A stretch of DNA of 64,000 nucleotides from Przewalskia tangutica. Lineage: Eukaryota; Streptophyta; Magnoliopsida; Solanales; Solanaceae. A model generated the notes under the pieces. The model was not told the origin of the DNA, did no database searches, and was given only the letters and a program-made list of their open reading frames with translations. Below, piece by piece: positions 1 through 9,922 of this stretch (the stretch's first letter is position 1; the number at the start of each line of letters is the position of its first letter). Position numbers and translations under genes: made by a program. The stretch is taken from the NCBI GenBank assembly GCA_029844215.1, contig CM056733.1, forward strand, positions 16,365,501-16,429,500. Reading direction: 5' to 3'.

Positions 1-138
1 TTTGAAGGGTAAGATGACCATTAAACCTCTTTCTGCAAAGGGGATCCGTGCCAATGATGTGCTTGAGTTAGTACATACGGACGTATGTGGACCATTTCTA
101 ACTCAAGTTAGAGAAGGTTTCTCTTACTTCATCACTTT
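1..138 (+). pseudogene. Ty1/Copia integrase, N-terminal piece (left part of the split Copia element)
   Basis: The frame from base 2 reads as the end of the Copia pre-integrase region and the start of the integrase core, with the motif ELVHTDVCGPF, which carries the first catalytic-region aspartate, and then GFSYFITF. Coding stops at base 138, where the LTR of Gypsy A begins, and resumes in register at 23550 with TDDLSRFGYVYL. The reading beyond 138 is LTR sequence and not part of the protein. Integrase inserts the cDNA into host DNA. The 5' part of the element (LTR, gag, protease) lies outside the window. Confidence 0.9.
134..138. repeat. Target-site duplication of Gypsy A, left copy (ACTTT)
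   Basis: The 5 bp ACTTT directly precede the TG of the left LTR; an identical ACTTT follows the terminal CA at 23545-23549. Confidence 0.95.
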
Positions 139-269
139 TGTTACACCCCGTATTTACAGGACATGTTTTAAGAACGTACGTGAGAATCCCAAATGTTAAG
201 ATTAGAGACTCGTAAAAATTTATCGGAATTATGAAATTGTCGGAAAACGAAATATTGTGACGAATGGGA

Positions 270-287
270 GGGCGACACGTGTCACCC
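270..287 (+). promoter_or_regulatory. U3 palindrome with G-box core (GACACGTGTC)
   Basis: Seen: arms GGGCGA and TCACCC around CACGTG, about 190 bp upstream of the TATA-like box. Known: ACACGTGT is a G-box/ABRE-type core bound by bZIP and bHLH dimers. Inferred: an enhancer site. The 3' LTR copy (20674-20691) has CACATG in the centre. Confidence 0.55.
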
Positions 288-471
288 CCTTATGTAGTCT
301 TGGACGAAAATAGCATGGCCAAAAGGGTCATTTGACCATTATTAAGATGACAAAGTCTTGCAAGTAGTAGAGCTTGACATATTTGACTTAGTCAATGGGA
401 CCACTTGACTTGATATTTCATAGAATTGCATCCAAGCCACACATATGTACACATCTTGACCCTCCATGCTA

Positions 472-479
472 CTATATAG
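472..479 (+). promoter_or_regulatory. TATA-like box of A 5' LTR
   Basis: CTATATAG lies about 333 bp into the LTR, inside the palindrome TACTATATAGTA. The 3' LTR has the same site at 20877-20884. Confidence 0.5.
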
Positions 480-1532
480 TAGTACTAGTAGCAAGACAAC
501 TTCTATACTTAGCCAAATTTTCAAGAAAATTTGAAGAACTCCTTGAGGTGCTCTCGTGTTCAAGGTCATCAAGAGAGAATTTTTTTTGTTTGTTGTCCAA
601 TAAGCTCCACACTTTAAACCAAGGTTCATGAGGGTATTGTAAGGGTATCTCAATAGAAAGATCCCGAAAAAAGATTGTTTTCGTATTAGTCGAAAGGTGA
701 AAACCTAGTTGCTTTCCTAGGTTTTGATTGGAAGATTAAAGGAAAGTTGTTTGTGAATTCTAAGGGTCTCAAGTGGCGGATTGAAGGGTCAAGAAGAGGC
801 TCTAAGTTGCTAGGGAGCGACTTCGGATTTGAAGTTGGACTAAGGCTCGTTGAGGTAACAATCTTGTTCTCTTAAAGTGTTACAAGATTATATATTGTTG
901 TTAGCCTTACATTTTACTAGCACGAAGTATATGTATTGAAGATTGATAAGTGATATGGATTGTTGTAGCCTAAAATCCGAAATGACATATAAGCCATTTG
1001 AAGTTGGATTACAACATGGTCGTTAATTAGAATCGTCGCATGTTACTTACTGGAAGATTGTAGTAGTTATAATCGATTGCGACTTGATATCATGTTATAC
1101 TAAACAATTTGGATTGAAAAGGAATTGGATAAGAATTGGTGTTGTTGTATCTCAAGTTACCGAATTTACACTTGTAGTTTGTACTAGTTTGATATCAATT
1201 GTGGGCGGAATTTTACACGTCTAGTAGGCGTGTAATCCCCTATTGTTAACTACATTGTTGGGCCTTAAATGTGGCGTGTTTGGTTATTGAATTTGGCCTT
1301 GAAAAAGGTGGCAAAGTATGTAGAAACAAAGGAAGTGCTGTCCGATTTTCCGTAGAATTTAGTGACTTTGCACTTATAATATTCTACGTTTGAAGTAAGA
1401 CGTTAATAGACGTATCGTGGACATTATAGGTTGACATACTACGGGCGGGAGATTGTACTTAGCAAGTGGATTGACCCGAAGAGGTATGTAGAACTTTCCT
1501 ATCTCTTGAGCATGAATAGTTGCACTTATATA

Positions 1533-1547
1533 GTACGGTAGACGTAC
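1533..1547 (+). promoter_or_regulatory. Conserved inverted repeat GTACG-GTAGA-CGTAC
   Basis: Five-base arms GTACG and CGTAC flank the loop GTAGA just downstream of TATATA. The same site is found in every LTR family of the window. Function unknown. Confidence 0.6.
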
Positions 1548-2225
1548 AAGACTTTGATATCCTTTACTTGTTTTAAGAATGGCAAAGTTGGGTGAGTTAG
1601 GGGATTAACTCACTTCTTTAAAAGTATTAAGAATGTCTTAAGTTTTCAAAAGTTAAGGGACTTGAAGTGTTTTAAGTATGTGATACTTGTTTCGTTTTAA
1701 AAGTATAAGTCCCTTGGATATAGGAAAATGTAATTGACTAAAGTATAAAGTTAATGTAGCGACTTTATGGGAAGTTGGTTATATTAGCTTTATGGAAAGT
1801 TGAAAGAGAGATTTACTCTAAGTAAAATAAGTACGGATAAATGACTTGAATTAATGAAAGGCAAATTAATATTAAGGCATCAATTGTCTAAGGTTTTAAG
1901 AGAAAAGAAGTCACTTGATTTAGAAGCCTAATGATATTTCTAAAGGTATTGTGACTTGTCTTGAAAAGTAATTGTGACTTGATACTACGTTTATTAGCAT
2001 CTTGGAGGTTTTATATGAAAAAAAGTCATTTTTAAAAGAGTAGAAGTATGTAGTACTTTGGGTTAAATTCCCGGATTTTTATAAAGACATGTTAGTGCCT
2101 TAAGTAAACAGAAATGAGAGTGTATATGAACAAGACTAATAAGAAGTTAGGGGATTTCTTAACTTGCTTATATATTGTATGATAAGCCGGTAGTGCTTGT
2201 GTTATGTATGATAGTCGGTTGAGCT

Positions 2226-2424
2226 AGGGTAAGAGTATAAATGCGGGGTAAACCCCCAAGACGTTATACCACCTTCTCCAGGGTAAGAGTATAAATGCGG
2301 GGTAAACCCCCAAGACGTTATACCACCTTCTCCAGGGTAAGAGTATAAATGCGGGGTAAACCCCCAAGACGTTATACCACCTTCTGAGTATGATTGAGGG
2401 GTAAACCCCCAAGACATTATACCA
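2226..2424 (+). repeat. 54-bp tandem repeat in A 5' LTR (3 full units and a partial one)
   Basis: Units start at 2226, 2280 and 2334, with a shortened fourth after 2388. Each contains the inverted repeat GGGGT-AA-ACCCC. The minus-strand frame through it is open and repetitive only because 54 is a multiple of three; I do not take it as a gene. Confidence 0.95.
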
Positions 2425-3098
2425 CTCCATGGATTTGCTACCCATGATGCGAGGAATACCTCATGCGGGTCCACACGACCCTTGCTTAATGATACTACGG
2501 GCGGGTTGTCCTGCTTTGATCAAAAGCCTCATATTTTTATGCAGTAAATATACTCTTATTTACTCTCATTGTTAGTAAGGCACAATGTACTGTAATTTGA
2601 TTATCACACATGTCTCCGGCTTTGTTTTAGACTTATGATGTAATTACAGTATTTTTCAGTTTTACATACTTAGTACATATTGTGCGACCCTTCTCGGGCT
2701 GCGTTAAATCTGCGGTAGGTGGTAAGAAGGTGGTGGATCCTCATTCTTAGGATCACTGATCAGGTGTCAGAAGCTCCATTTCTCCGGAGGCTTGTCTCTT
2801 TGGTACGATTTTCCCTGATGTTGTAGATATTATGTACATTCAGGGGTATGGCGGGGCCCTTTCCCGCCACAGTTGTTATTCCTAGAGGTCTGTAGTCACA
2901 TTTGTGGTTTGGGCTATAAGAACGAGTTGCATCGCTTACTTTTGGTTATGTATATTTTATGGAAGCGCACTTATCGGCCAGCTTGTGATGTTTATTGTCT
3001 AAACATGTTTATGTGTTGTGTATGCCCCGCTGCTATTCTCTGATGTATACACGAACGGTGCCTGTGTAGGCACGATCGCGACCCGGTCGGTCGTGACA

Positions 3099-3294
3099 AA
3101 AGTGGTATCGAGCGATTAGTCTCGGAAAGTGTCTACGCATCGTGTCTAGTAGTCTTGATTATCGCCGTGTTGTGCACCACATCTATAATCGCGGGTCGCA
3201 GGACATTTATGATTGGTTTCCATTCTTCTCTCGAGATCGTGCAGAAGCGTCTTATTAGGTTGAATCCTCTCCGACCTATTCTTATGTATCGATT
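3099..3294 (+). promoter_or_regulatory. Primer-binding site (3103-3114) and leader of Gypsy A
   Basis: TGGTATCGAGCG at 3103-3114 matches the initiator Met-tRNA site TGGTATCAGAGC with small changes, 4 bases after the LTR. The leader that follows has the same order of motifs as the leaders of C, E, G and H (TGTTGTGCACCACA, then a stretch similar to AGGATTGGTTTCC) and ends at the gag start codon. Confidence 0.85.
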
Positions 3295-4447
3295 ATGCCT
3301 CACGGAAGGCGACCGAGGCCCGTGGCAAGGCGGCGGCGAGGCGCTGGCGGTACTCGAGAGGTTACTAGGACGCGCACGCACTATGCGGTAGTAGGTGGGT
3401 TGGCGAGTTCACCACGCCGGCGACAGAGAGCCGAGGCGGCGTAGCACCAGAGGTTCCTGCACGAGCCTCCACTTCCACACCAGAGCGAGTATAGAGACTA
3501 CGGAAGCGGTCCGGTTATTGACCAAAGATAGTAGCGTGGCATGACGAGCGGTAGCTAACCCTAAAGCCGAAGCCATGGATTCGGATTTTCTGGGTTGTCA
3601 TCCACCCGAGTTCTATGGTTCGAGGTCTGAGGAGGATCCGCAGGAGTTTATTCGGCAGTTACAGCGGACTATGCAGGTGCTTAGGGCCTCGGAGACAGAG
3701 TCAGTTATGCTAGCCTCTTACCGGTTACGCGATATTGCATTGAACTGGTTTGAGTCATGGGAGCTGTTGAGAGGTGAGGGTGCTCTTCCAGCTGTTTGGG
3801 AGGAGTTCACAGAGGCCTTCCTGGATCACTTTTTGCCTCCTGAGATGAGGAGAGCCCGCGTAGATAGATTCTTGACCTTGAGGTAGAATGGGAGGACTAT
3901 CAGAGAGTACAACCTGGAGTTTGACTCTTTGGCCAGGTATGCGCACACCATTGTAACTGACATGGCAGACAGAGTTCATCGCTATGTGATGGGGCTAGAC
4001 CGTCATATGATTACTGCGTGCTTGGGGGTGGCCCTTCAGCCAGGTATGAATATTGCCAGGATGCAGGCGTATGCGCAGGGGATAGAGGATAGAGAGAGAG
4101 GATCACTGACTCGAGCCACCCAAGAGGCCGGGACGCAGGTCTCGTGGCGATTTCGAGGCGACAACCTCGCAGCAGACTAGGTCCACATTTCGCGCACGCA
4201 GTGCCCTTCTCGGTTTTCTGGCGGAGGGTTGATCACCGGTCATCTGCGCGAGTCGAGCTCTAGGACTTCGGGTTTCGCGAGGCGCCGTCACCGATCGAGA
4301 CCACCCACATCTCGGTGTGCTCGATGCGGTAGGTCTTACCCGGGCGAGTGCCGTATGGCTTCGGGAGCTTGTTACTCTTATGGCCAGCAGGACCATTTGA
4401 GGAGAGATTGTCCGTCCAGAGGCGGCGTGAGTGTTATGGTTCGGTAG
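3295..4447 (+). pseudogene. Gypsy A gag (capsid and nucleocapsid), broken
   Basis: Gag packages the element RNA in cytoplasmic particles. The likely start is ATG 3295; the arginine-rich N-terminus ends at a stop near 3440 and the body resumes in another frame at 3575 with CHPPEFYGSRSEEDPQEF, the retrotransposon gag domain. That frame runs to 4447 with an in-frame TAG at 3884-3886, where related copies have CAG, and another at 4178. The zinc knuckle near 4367 reads CYSYGQQDHLRRDC: the second cysteine of C-x2-C-x4-H-x4-C is tyrosine. The gene is dead. Confidence 0.85.
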
Positions 4448-4474
4448 CGAAGTCGGATCTTTGAATCTTCTTCT

Positions 4475-4996
4475 GTGGTTATGCGCCCCGGAGGGCAGGG
4501 TGTTCACGGACCAGCAGGCCGTGACAGAGGTCGTGGTGGAGGTCCCAGTTCTAGCGGTCCACAGAACCGCATTTATTCCTTAGCCAGCCGCCAGGATCAG
4601 GAGGCTTCCCCTGACGTCGTCACAGGTACATTATTGATTTCATGCTGTGACGTATATGCTTTGATAGATCCAGGTTCTACCTTGTCCTATGTGTCCCCTC
4701 TTATTGCTGGTAGAATCGGGATAGAGCCGGTGTCGATAGAGCCTTTTGAGGTAGCTACGCCAGTGGGTGATTCAGTGTTAGATGAGCGGGTGTACAAAGG
4801 CTGTCCGGTGTTTATTTACAGTCGTCAGACCCTAGCAGACTTGATAGAGTTGGAGATGACAAATTTGATGTCATTATGGGTATGGACTGGTTGGCTTCTT
4901 GTTATGCCAACGTTGGATCGTAGAAACGAGTTGGTCCGGTTCGATTCCGTGAGCGATCATCGAGCGGAAGGTAACACAAATACGCCGTCGTGGTAG
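4475..4996 (+). pseudogene. Gypsy A aspartic protease region
   Basis: The frame shared with the gag body reads NRIYSLASRQ, then YALIDPGSTLSYVSP, which is the active-site motif of this lineage (Asp-Pro-Gly-Ser at the usual D-T/S-G site). Protease cleaves the Gag-Pol polyprotein. Downstream, LADLIELEMTNL should lead to the conserved linker with MDWL, but a frameshift near 4870 turns this into WTGWLLVM. The frame ends at 4996, before the reverse transcriptase. Confidence 0.8.
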
Positions 4997-5024
4997 GTTT
5001 ATTTCTTACCTCAAGGCCGGGAAG

Positions 5025-5903
5025 ATGGTGCGAAAGCGGTACATCTATCATTTGGTTCGGTATTCGATACGAGGTGAGGTGCGATTCTTGATCGCACCGA
5101 TGGTTAGGGAGTTTCCAGATGTGTTCCCAGATGATCTTCCGGGTATCCCTCCTGTGAGGGAGATTGAGTTTTGCATTGACTTGTTTCCAGACACTCGACC
5201 TATTTCTATTCCGCCATACAGGATGGCACCTGCTGAGTTGAGGGAGCTGAAGGACCAGCTGAAAGATTTGCTGGAAAAAGGCTTTATCAGGCCTAGTGTT
5301 TCTCCCTGGGGAGCGCCAATTTTGTTTGTGAAGAAGAAGGATGAGACGCTGCGTATGTGTGTTGATTACAGACAGCTTAATAAGGTAACCATCAAGAACA
5401 GATACCCCCTCCCCAGGATTGATGATTTGTTTGACCAGTTGCAGGGTGCGAGGTGTTTCTCCAAGATAGACATGCGGTCTGGTTATCATCAGATGCGAGT
5501 TCGAGCGGCATATATCCCAAAGTCTGCATTCAGGACCCGGTATGGGCACTATCAGTTCAGGGTGATGTCTTTCGGTTTGACCAACGCTCCAACAGTATTT
5601 ATGGATTTGATGAACCGGGTGTTCAAGCCATTTTTGGATACATTTGTTATAGTATTCATTGATGACATCCTGGTTTATTCACGCACAGAGCAAGAGCATG
5701 CAGATCACTTGAGGATGGTACTTGGGGTCCTCCGGAGCCGACAGTTATTCGCTAAGTTCTCCAAGTGTGAGTTTTGGTTGGCCTCAGTGGCATTCCTGGG
5801 GCACATTATTGGGGCTGATGGTGTTCAGGTTGATACGGCAAAGATTGAGGCAGTCAAGTCTTGGCCGAGACCTACTACTCCGACCGAGTGCACGATTTCT
5901 TAG
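5025..5903 (+). pseudogene. Gypsy A reverse transcriptase (largest intact frame of the element)
   Basis: An uninterrupted stretch of 292 codons copies RNA to cDNA. Landmarks in order: REFPDVFPDDLPGIPP, the entry of the RT domain (about residue 28); GAPILFVKKKDETLRMCVDY (about 97); YPLPRIDDLFDQL; FSKIDMRSGYHQMR with the first catalytic Asp; FGLTNAPTVFMDLMN; and the catalytic FIDDILVYS (Phe-x-Asp-Asp) near residue 214. It stops at TAG 5901-5903, where a small insertion shifts the frame just before the conserved ASYYRRF. The true start is in the upstream polyprotein; the ATG is only the first in frame. Confidence 0.9.
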
Positions 5904-6684
5904 AAATTGGCGAGTTATTATCGTAGGTTTGTGGAGCAGTTTGCTTCGATATCAACACCGTTGACTAGGCTGACTCAGAAGGCAGCTAAGTTCCAGTGGA
6001 CCGAGGCTTGCGAGAAGGGCTTCCGATTCGAAGGAAAGGTTGACTACGGCTCCAGTTCTTACTCTTCCTGAGGGGTTAGACGGGTACGTGATTTATTGTG
6101 ATGCCTCGGGTATCAGGCTAGGGTGTATTTTGATGCAACACGGCAAGGTTATAGCCTATGCTTCCCGGCAGTTACGGAAGCATGAGAGGAATTACCCTAC
6201 CCACGACTTAGAGTTGCCCGCAGTTATTCATGCCTTGAAGATTTGGAGACATTATTTATATGGGGTTCATGTGGATATTTATACAGACCACAAGAGCCTC
6301 CAGTATATCTTGACGAGAGGAGGCGAACTGCGATAGAGACGGTGGTTAGAGTTGTTGAAAGATTATGATGTTGATATTCTATACCATCCGGGGAAAGCCA
6401 ACGTGGTTGCTGATGCCTTGAGTCGTAGATCGATGGGGAGTCTATCAGAGGTACAACTAGAGAGACAGGACATGGTCCGTCAGATCCATCAGCTAGCGAG
6501 CCTTGGGGTTCGATTGATCGATACCGATGATAGTGGGGTACGGGTTCGTGAGGTTGCCGAGTCTTCCATCGTTGATGAGGTGAAGAGGCGACAGTATGAG
6601 GACCCAGTGTTGGTACAGTATCGAGATGAAGCTCTTCGGGAGGAGAAGAGTCTATTCGAGGTAGCGCCTGATGGGGTGCTATGA
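5904..6684 (+). pseudogene. Gypsy A RNase H and linker to integrase
   Basis: After the frameshift the sequence continues ASYYRRFVEQF. A frame at 6040-6336 holds the RNase H core: YVIYCDASGIRLGCILMQHG (first Asp), DLELPAVIHALKIWRHYL (Glu; relatives have LELAAV) and YTDHKSLQYI (Asp). A stop at 6334-6336 precedes 6352-6684, which reads LKDYDVDILYHPGKANVVAD and then the linker LASLGVRLIDTDDSGVRVRE. RNase H degrades template RNA during cDNA synthesis. Two stops and at least one frameshift break it. Confidence 0.85.
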
Positions 6685-6696
6685 TTTGAGGGCCGG

Positions 6697-6950
6697 TTGT
6701 GTGTTCCCGATGTGACAGGACTTCGTCAGCAGATTCTGGAGGAGGCACATAGTGCTCGTTATTCTATTCATCCGGGGTCGACCAAGATGTACCATGACCT
6801 CAGATGTATGTATTGGCGGGATGGCCTGAAGAGGGACGTGACAGGTTTTGTTGCACAGTGTCCTAATTGCCAGCAGGTCAAGGTCGAGCACCAGAGGCCT
6901 AGTGGGCTATTGCAGGCTATTGAGATTCCGACTTGGAAGTGGGATGTGAT
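6697..6950 (+). pseudogene. Gypsy A integrase, N-terminal zinc-binding part (cut by solo LTR B)
   Basis: The frame reads EEAHSARYSIHPGSTKMYHD and VAQCPNCQQVKVEHQRP, giving the H-H-C-C zinc-binding domain of Gypsy integrases, and reaches WKWDV at 6950. Solo LTR B starts at 6951. The gene resumes at 19338 with NMDFVTGLPRTQ after the 5-bp duplication. Confidence 0.9.
6946..6950. repeat. Target-site duplication of LTR B, left copy (GTGAT)
   Basis: GTGAT precedes TGTTATACCCC; the same five bases follow the terminal CA at 19333-19337. Confidence 0.95.
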
Positions 6951-7234
6951 TGTTATACCCCGTAGTTCTGACCCTACGTATGAGAGCGTACGAAAGCATG
7001 TAAGACTTAAAATTTTCGAAAGATAAGTTGACGGATTGTTTCAGACGGGTTTTAGTCAACTTTGAGGCGGGTTATGACCCGGTACATTGAGAGTTCCTAA
7101 GTGTTTCAAAGGCCTAGGGCGTAGTTCGTTGAGTCTAGATTCCAACGCAACCAACCGTTCGTCGATAGGACGTCGGAGTAGAAAGTTATGGGAGTTACAA
7201 GTTCGGTCTTGTGACGGACAAAAATGCGTTTCGA

Positions 7235-7385
7235 GCAAAGCGGCAGCGCGCGGCGCGGATGCGAGCGCGCGGAAATGCGAGGTCGCTGAAGTTGCAGCGC
7301 CGGCGCCAGACAACGGCCGCGCGCTGAAGTTCCGAGTCCGCAGAGGTTTCAGCGCTGGCGCGCGGCCGTGGCGCGCAAGCGGGAT
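7235..7385 (+). other. CpG-dense block in U3 of LTR B
   Basis: About 150 bp rich in GCGC and CGCG strings, such as GCGCCGGCGCC and GGCGCGCGGCCG, with GCTGAAGTT occurring twice. The flanks are AT-rich and no other LTR in the window has this block. Confidence 0.7.
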
Positions 7386-8701
7386 TCAGTGCGAAAACTT
7401 AGGAAAATCTGATTTTCTCTTTTAAAAAGGCCATGGGAGGGTGACAAGTGTCCCCCCCCCCATCTGATTTTCTTGCATGCCTTATATTGACCAAGTCTTG
7501 AAGACTTGGTCATCTTTCAATCTCTCTCTCTCTCTAAGCTTAAGCTCCCACTTCTCTCTAAAATTCCAAGAGGAATTCAAGCCTAAGAAAACTCTGAAAA
7601 GTTAAGAACAAGAAGGAAGCTTGTGGCTAGCTTGTTGGTGTTATTGTGGTGGTGTTCTTGGAAAGGAGGCTAGCAAAGTTGTTGGAATAAGTTTGGCTAA
7701 AGTTTTAAGGTAACATTTCTTCTCTTGTGGTTTAGTTATTAATGTTGCATGTGAAGAAGAAGGGATGTGTAGTAGTAAATAATGCACTTAGAGTCCTTGC
7801 ATGTAAGAAATGTGGTTTGGATATGAAAGAATTGGTTAAGAAGATATTATGAGCATGTTGTAGCCTAAAAACTATCTTAGAATTGTTAAGTGAATTGTTG
7901 TACTTTATGGGGCAGAATTTTACACACCCAAGTTTAGGTGTGTAATCCCCTTTGAAATGTTTGGATTGTTGAGCCTTAAAAGTGGCGTTTGGATGTTAAA
8001 TTCGGCCTTGAGAAAGGTGGCAAAGTATGTAGAAACAAAGGAAATGCTGCCCAATTTTCCATAGAATTTAGTGACTTTGAACTTGGAGTATTCTACATTG
8101 AAATTAGAGGTTAATAAACGTATCATGGTTATTTTAGGTTGACATATTACTTGCGGTAGTTGGACTTAGCAAGTGGATTGACCGAAGAGGTATGTGGAGC
8201 TTTTCCTATCTCTTGAGCATGAGTAGTTGTATCTATGTAGTACGGTAGACGTACAAGATTTAGTATTCTTACTTGTTTTAAGTATATAAAGACTTGTTTC
8301 GTTTTAAGATGTATAAGTCCCTTGGTTAAGGGAAAAGTATGATTTTATTAAAGTATAGGGTTAATATACAACTTTATGGGAAGTTGGTTTATTAGCTTTA
8401 TAAAAAGGTTGATAAGAAGAGATTTATTCTAAGTAAGATAAGTAAGAATAAATGGCTTGATTTACGAAAGGCAAATTGATTTTAAGGCATCAATTGCCCA
8501 AAGGTTTTATGTATGAAAAAAAGTCACTTTTAAAAGAGTTGAAGTATGTAGTACTTGGGTTAAATTCCCGGTTTTCTTTTATTAAAGATATGATTAAGTG
8601 CCTTGAGTAAACTAAAATGAGAGGGTATATGAACAAGACTAACAAGAAGTTATAAGTTTTCTTAACTTATTTATGATTATGATATGATGACAGTTTGAGC
8701 T

Positions 8702-8972
8702 AGGGTAAGAGTATATCTGAGGGGCAAGCCCCAAGATCGTTATACCACCTTCTCCAGGGTAAGAGTATGTCTGAGGGGCAAGCCCCAAGATCGTCATACC
8801 ACCTCCTCCAGTGTAAGAGTATATCTGAGGAGCAAGCCCCAAGATCGTTATACCATCTGCTTCAGTGTAAGAGTATATCTGAGGGGTAAGTCCCCAAGAT
8901 CGTTATACCATCTGCTTCAGGGTAAGAGTATATATGAGGGGTAAATCCCCAAGATCGTTATACCACCTGTTC
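8702..8972 (+). repeat. 54-bp tandem repeat in LTR B (5 units)
   Basis: Units begin at about 8702, 8756, 8810, 8864 and 8919. They are related to the A repeat, but the inverted repeat is GGGGC-AA-GCCCC in the first two units. Confidence 0.92.
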
Positions 8973-9504
8973 CGTGGATTTGCTACCCACGATGCGAGGA
9001 ATACCTCATGCGAGTCCTTATGGGCTTATGCGGGTGAAATAGTCCCATGCGGGCGGGTACAGCCTATGCGAGGAATACCTCATGCGGGTCCACAGGACCT
9101 ATGGGGTGAAATAGTCCCAGGGGTAGGGGTGCTTATTGATACTACGGGCGAGGTACCCTGTTTTGATCATGAGGCCCCTATTTTATGCAGTATTATATAT
9201 ATATACTTGTCACTCTCATTGTTAGTAAGGCACAGTAAAAGGTATTTTGATTGTCTTCCAAGACTCCAGCTTACTTTAGACTTATGATATCATTATTACA
9301 GTATTTTCCAACTTTACATACTTGGAACATATTGTATCGACTTCTTCCTGGGCTGCATTCATGCCGCAGGTAAGGGTAAGCAGATTGTGGATCCTCGCTC
9401 TTAGGGTCACTATTCCGGTGTCAGAAACTCCATTCCTCCGGAAGCTTGTTTGTTGGTACGGATATTCCCTGATGCTATAGGTATTTTGTACATTCAGGGG
9501 TATG

Positions 9505-9509
9505 GCGGG
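9505..9509. repeat. Target-site duplication of Gypsy C, left copy (GCGGG)
   Basis: The right copy at 19084-19088 reads ATGAG, three transitions away. The identity is supported by continuity of the U5 hairpin of B across the insertion. Confidence 0.75.
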
Positions 9510-9914
9510 TGTTATACCCCGTATTTCCAGAGTATGTACGTAAGGGAATACGTACAAAAGTCTAGCCTTAAAGATTAGGCCAAGTTCGAAATTGTGCACA
9601 ACTCGCTTAAAGAATCGTTTTCCGACGAAACGTTTCCACAGCTTTCGTAGGGAAAATTCCGGCTATGCCATTACTATTTTTTGCGGATTTTTCCGAGAGA
9701 CGAAACATTTTGGACCAACGGGAGGGCGACACTTGGCACCCTCCCATTGATGGACTTGAATCGTCCATTGGACGAAAATGGAGAGGTTGGGCACGTTTTT
9801 TGTGCCTTGCACAAAGTCAAGGAGTTGGTAGGATATTTGTGTTTAGTTAATCCTCACCCTACACTTGCCTTGCACTTGTCTTCATCTTGGCCATTGGTTG
9901 GCCAAGGCTTGAGC

Positions 9915-9922
9915 TATAAATA
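9915..9922 (+). promoter_or_regulatory. TATA box of C 5' LTR (TATAAATA)
   Basis: Canonical TATAAATA about 405 bp from the LTR start, followed by a C-rich stretch. The 3' LTR copy is at 17115-17122. Confidence 0.75.

Larger units (their letters stand above)
139..3098 (+). repeat. Gypsy A 5' LTR
   Basis: A 2960-bp LTR from TGTTACACC to TCGTGACA. It holds a G-box palindrome at 270-287, a TATA-like box at 472-479, the shared inverted repeat at 1533-1547, a 54-bp tandem repeat at 2226-2424 and the U5 hairpin at 2848-2870. Compared with the 3' copy it lacks 29 nt near 2482. Its last 450 bases (about 2640-3098) are much more altered than the rest. Confidence 0.95.
6951..9509 (+). mobile_element. 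Solo LTR B, left part
   Basis: The sequence starts TGTTATACCCCGTAGTT and ends at the U5 hairpin (TATGGCGGG), where Gypsy C is inserted; the remaining 249 bp are at 19084-19332. Joined length is about 2.8 kb, in the range of the other LTRs here. No internal region, primer site or second LTR belongs to it, and it has a clean GTGAT duplication, so it is a solo LTR left by LTR-LTR recombination. It includes a (TC)n run at about 7518-7535 and the conserved inverted repeat at 8240-8254. Confidence 0.92.

Noticed and set aside
2202..2474. Open minus-strand frame with repeated SWGFTPHLYSY segments (also at 22609-22959 and 8639-8842)
   Set aside because: The frame is open because the 54-bp repeat unit is a multiple of three; it lies within LTRs, varies with the repeat, and shows no start or domain support.
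3103..3120. tRNA gene fragment
   Set aside because: The match is only the 12-base primer complement to the 3' end of initiator Met tRNA; no cloverleaf is found here or elsewhere.
3155..3391. Frame over the A leader
   Set aside because: It overlaps the primer-site leader and the gag N-terminus in another frame; the same leader in C, E and H does not keep it open.
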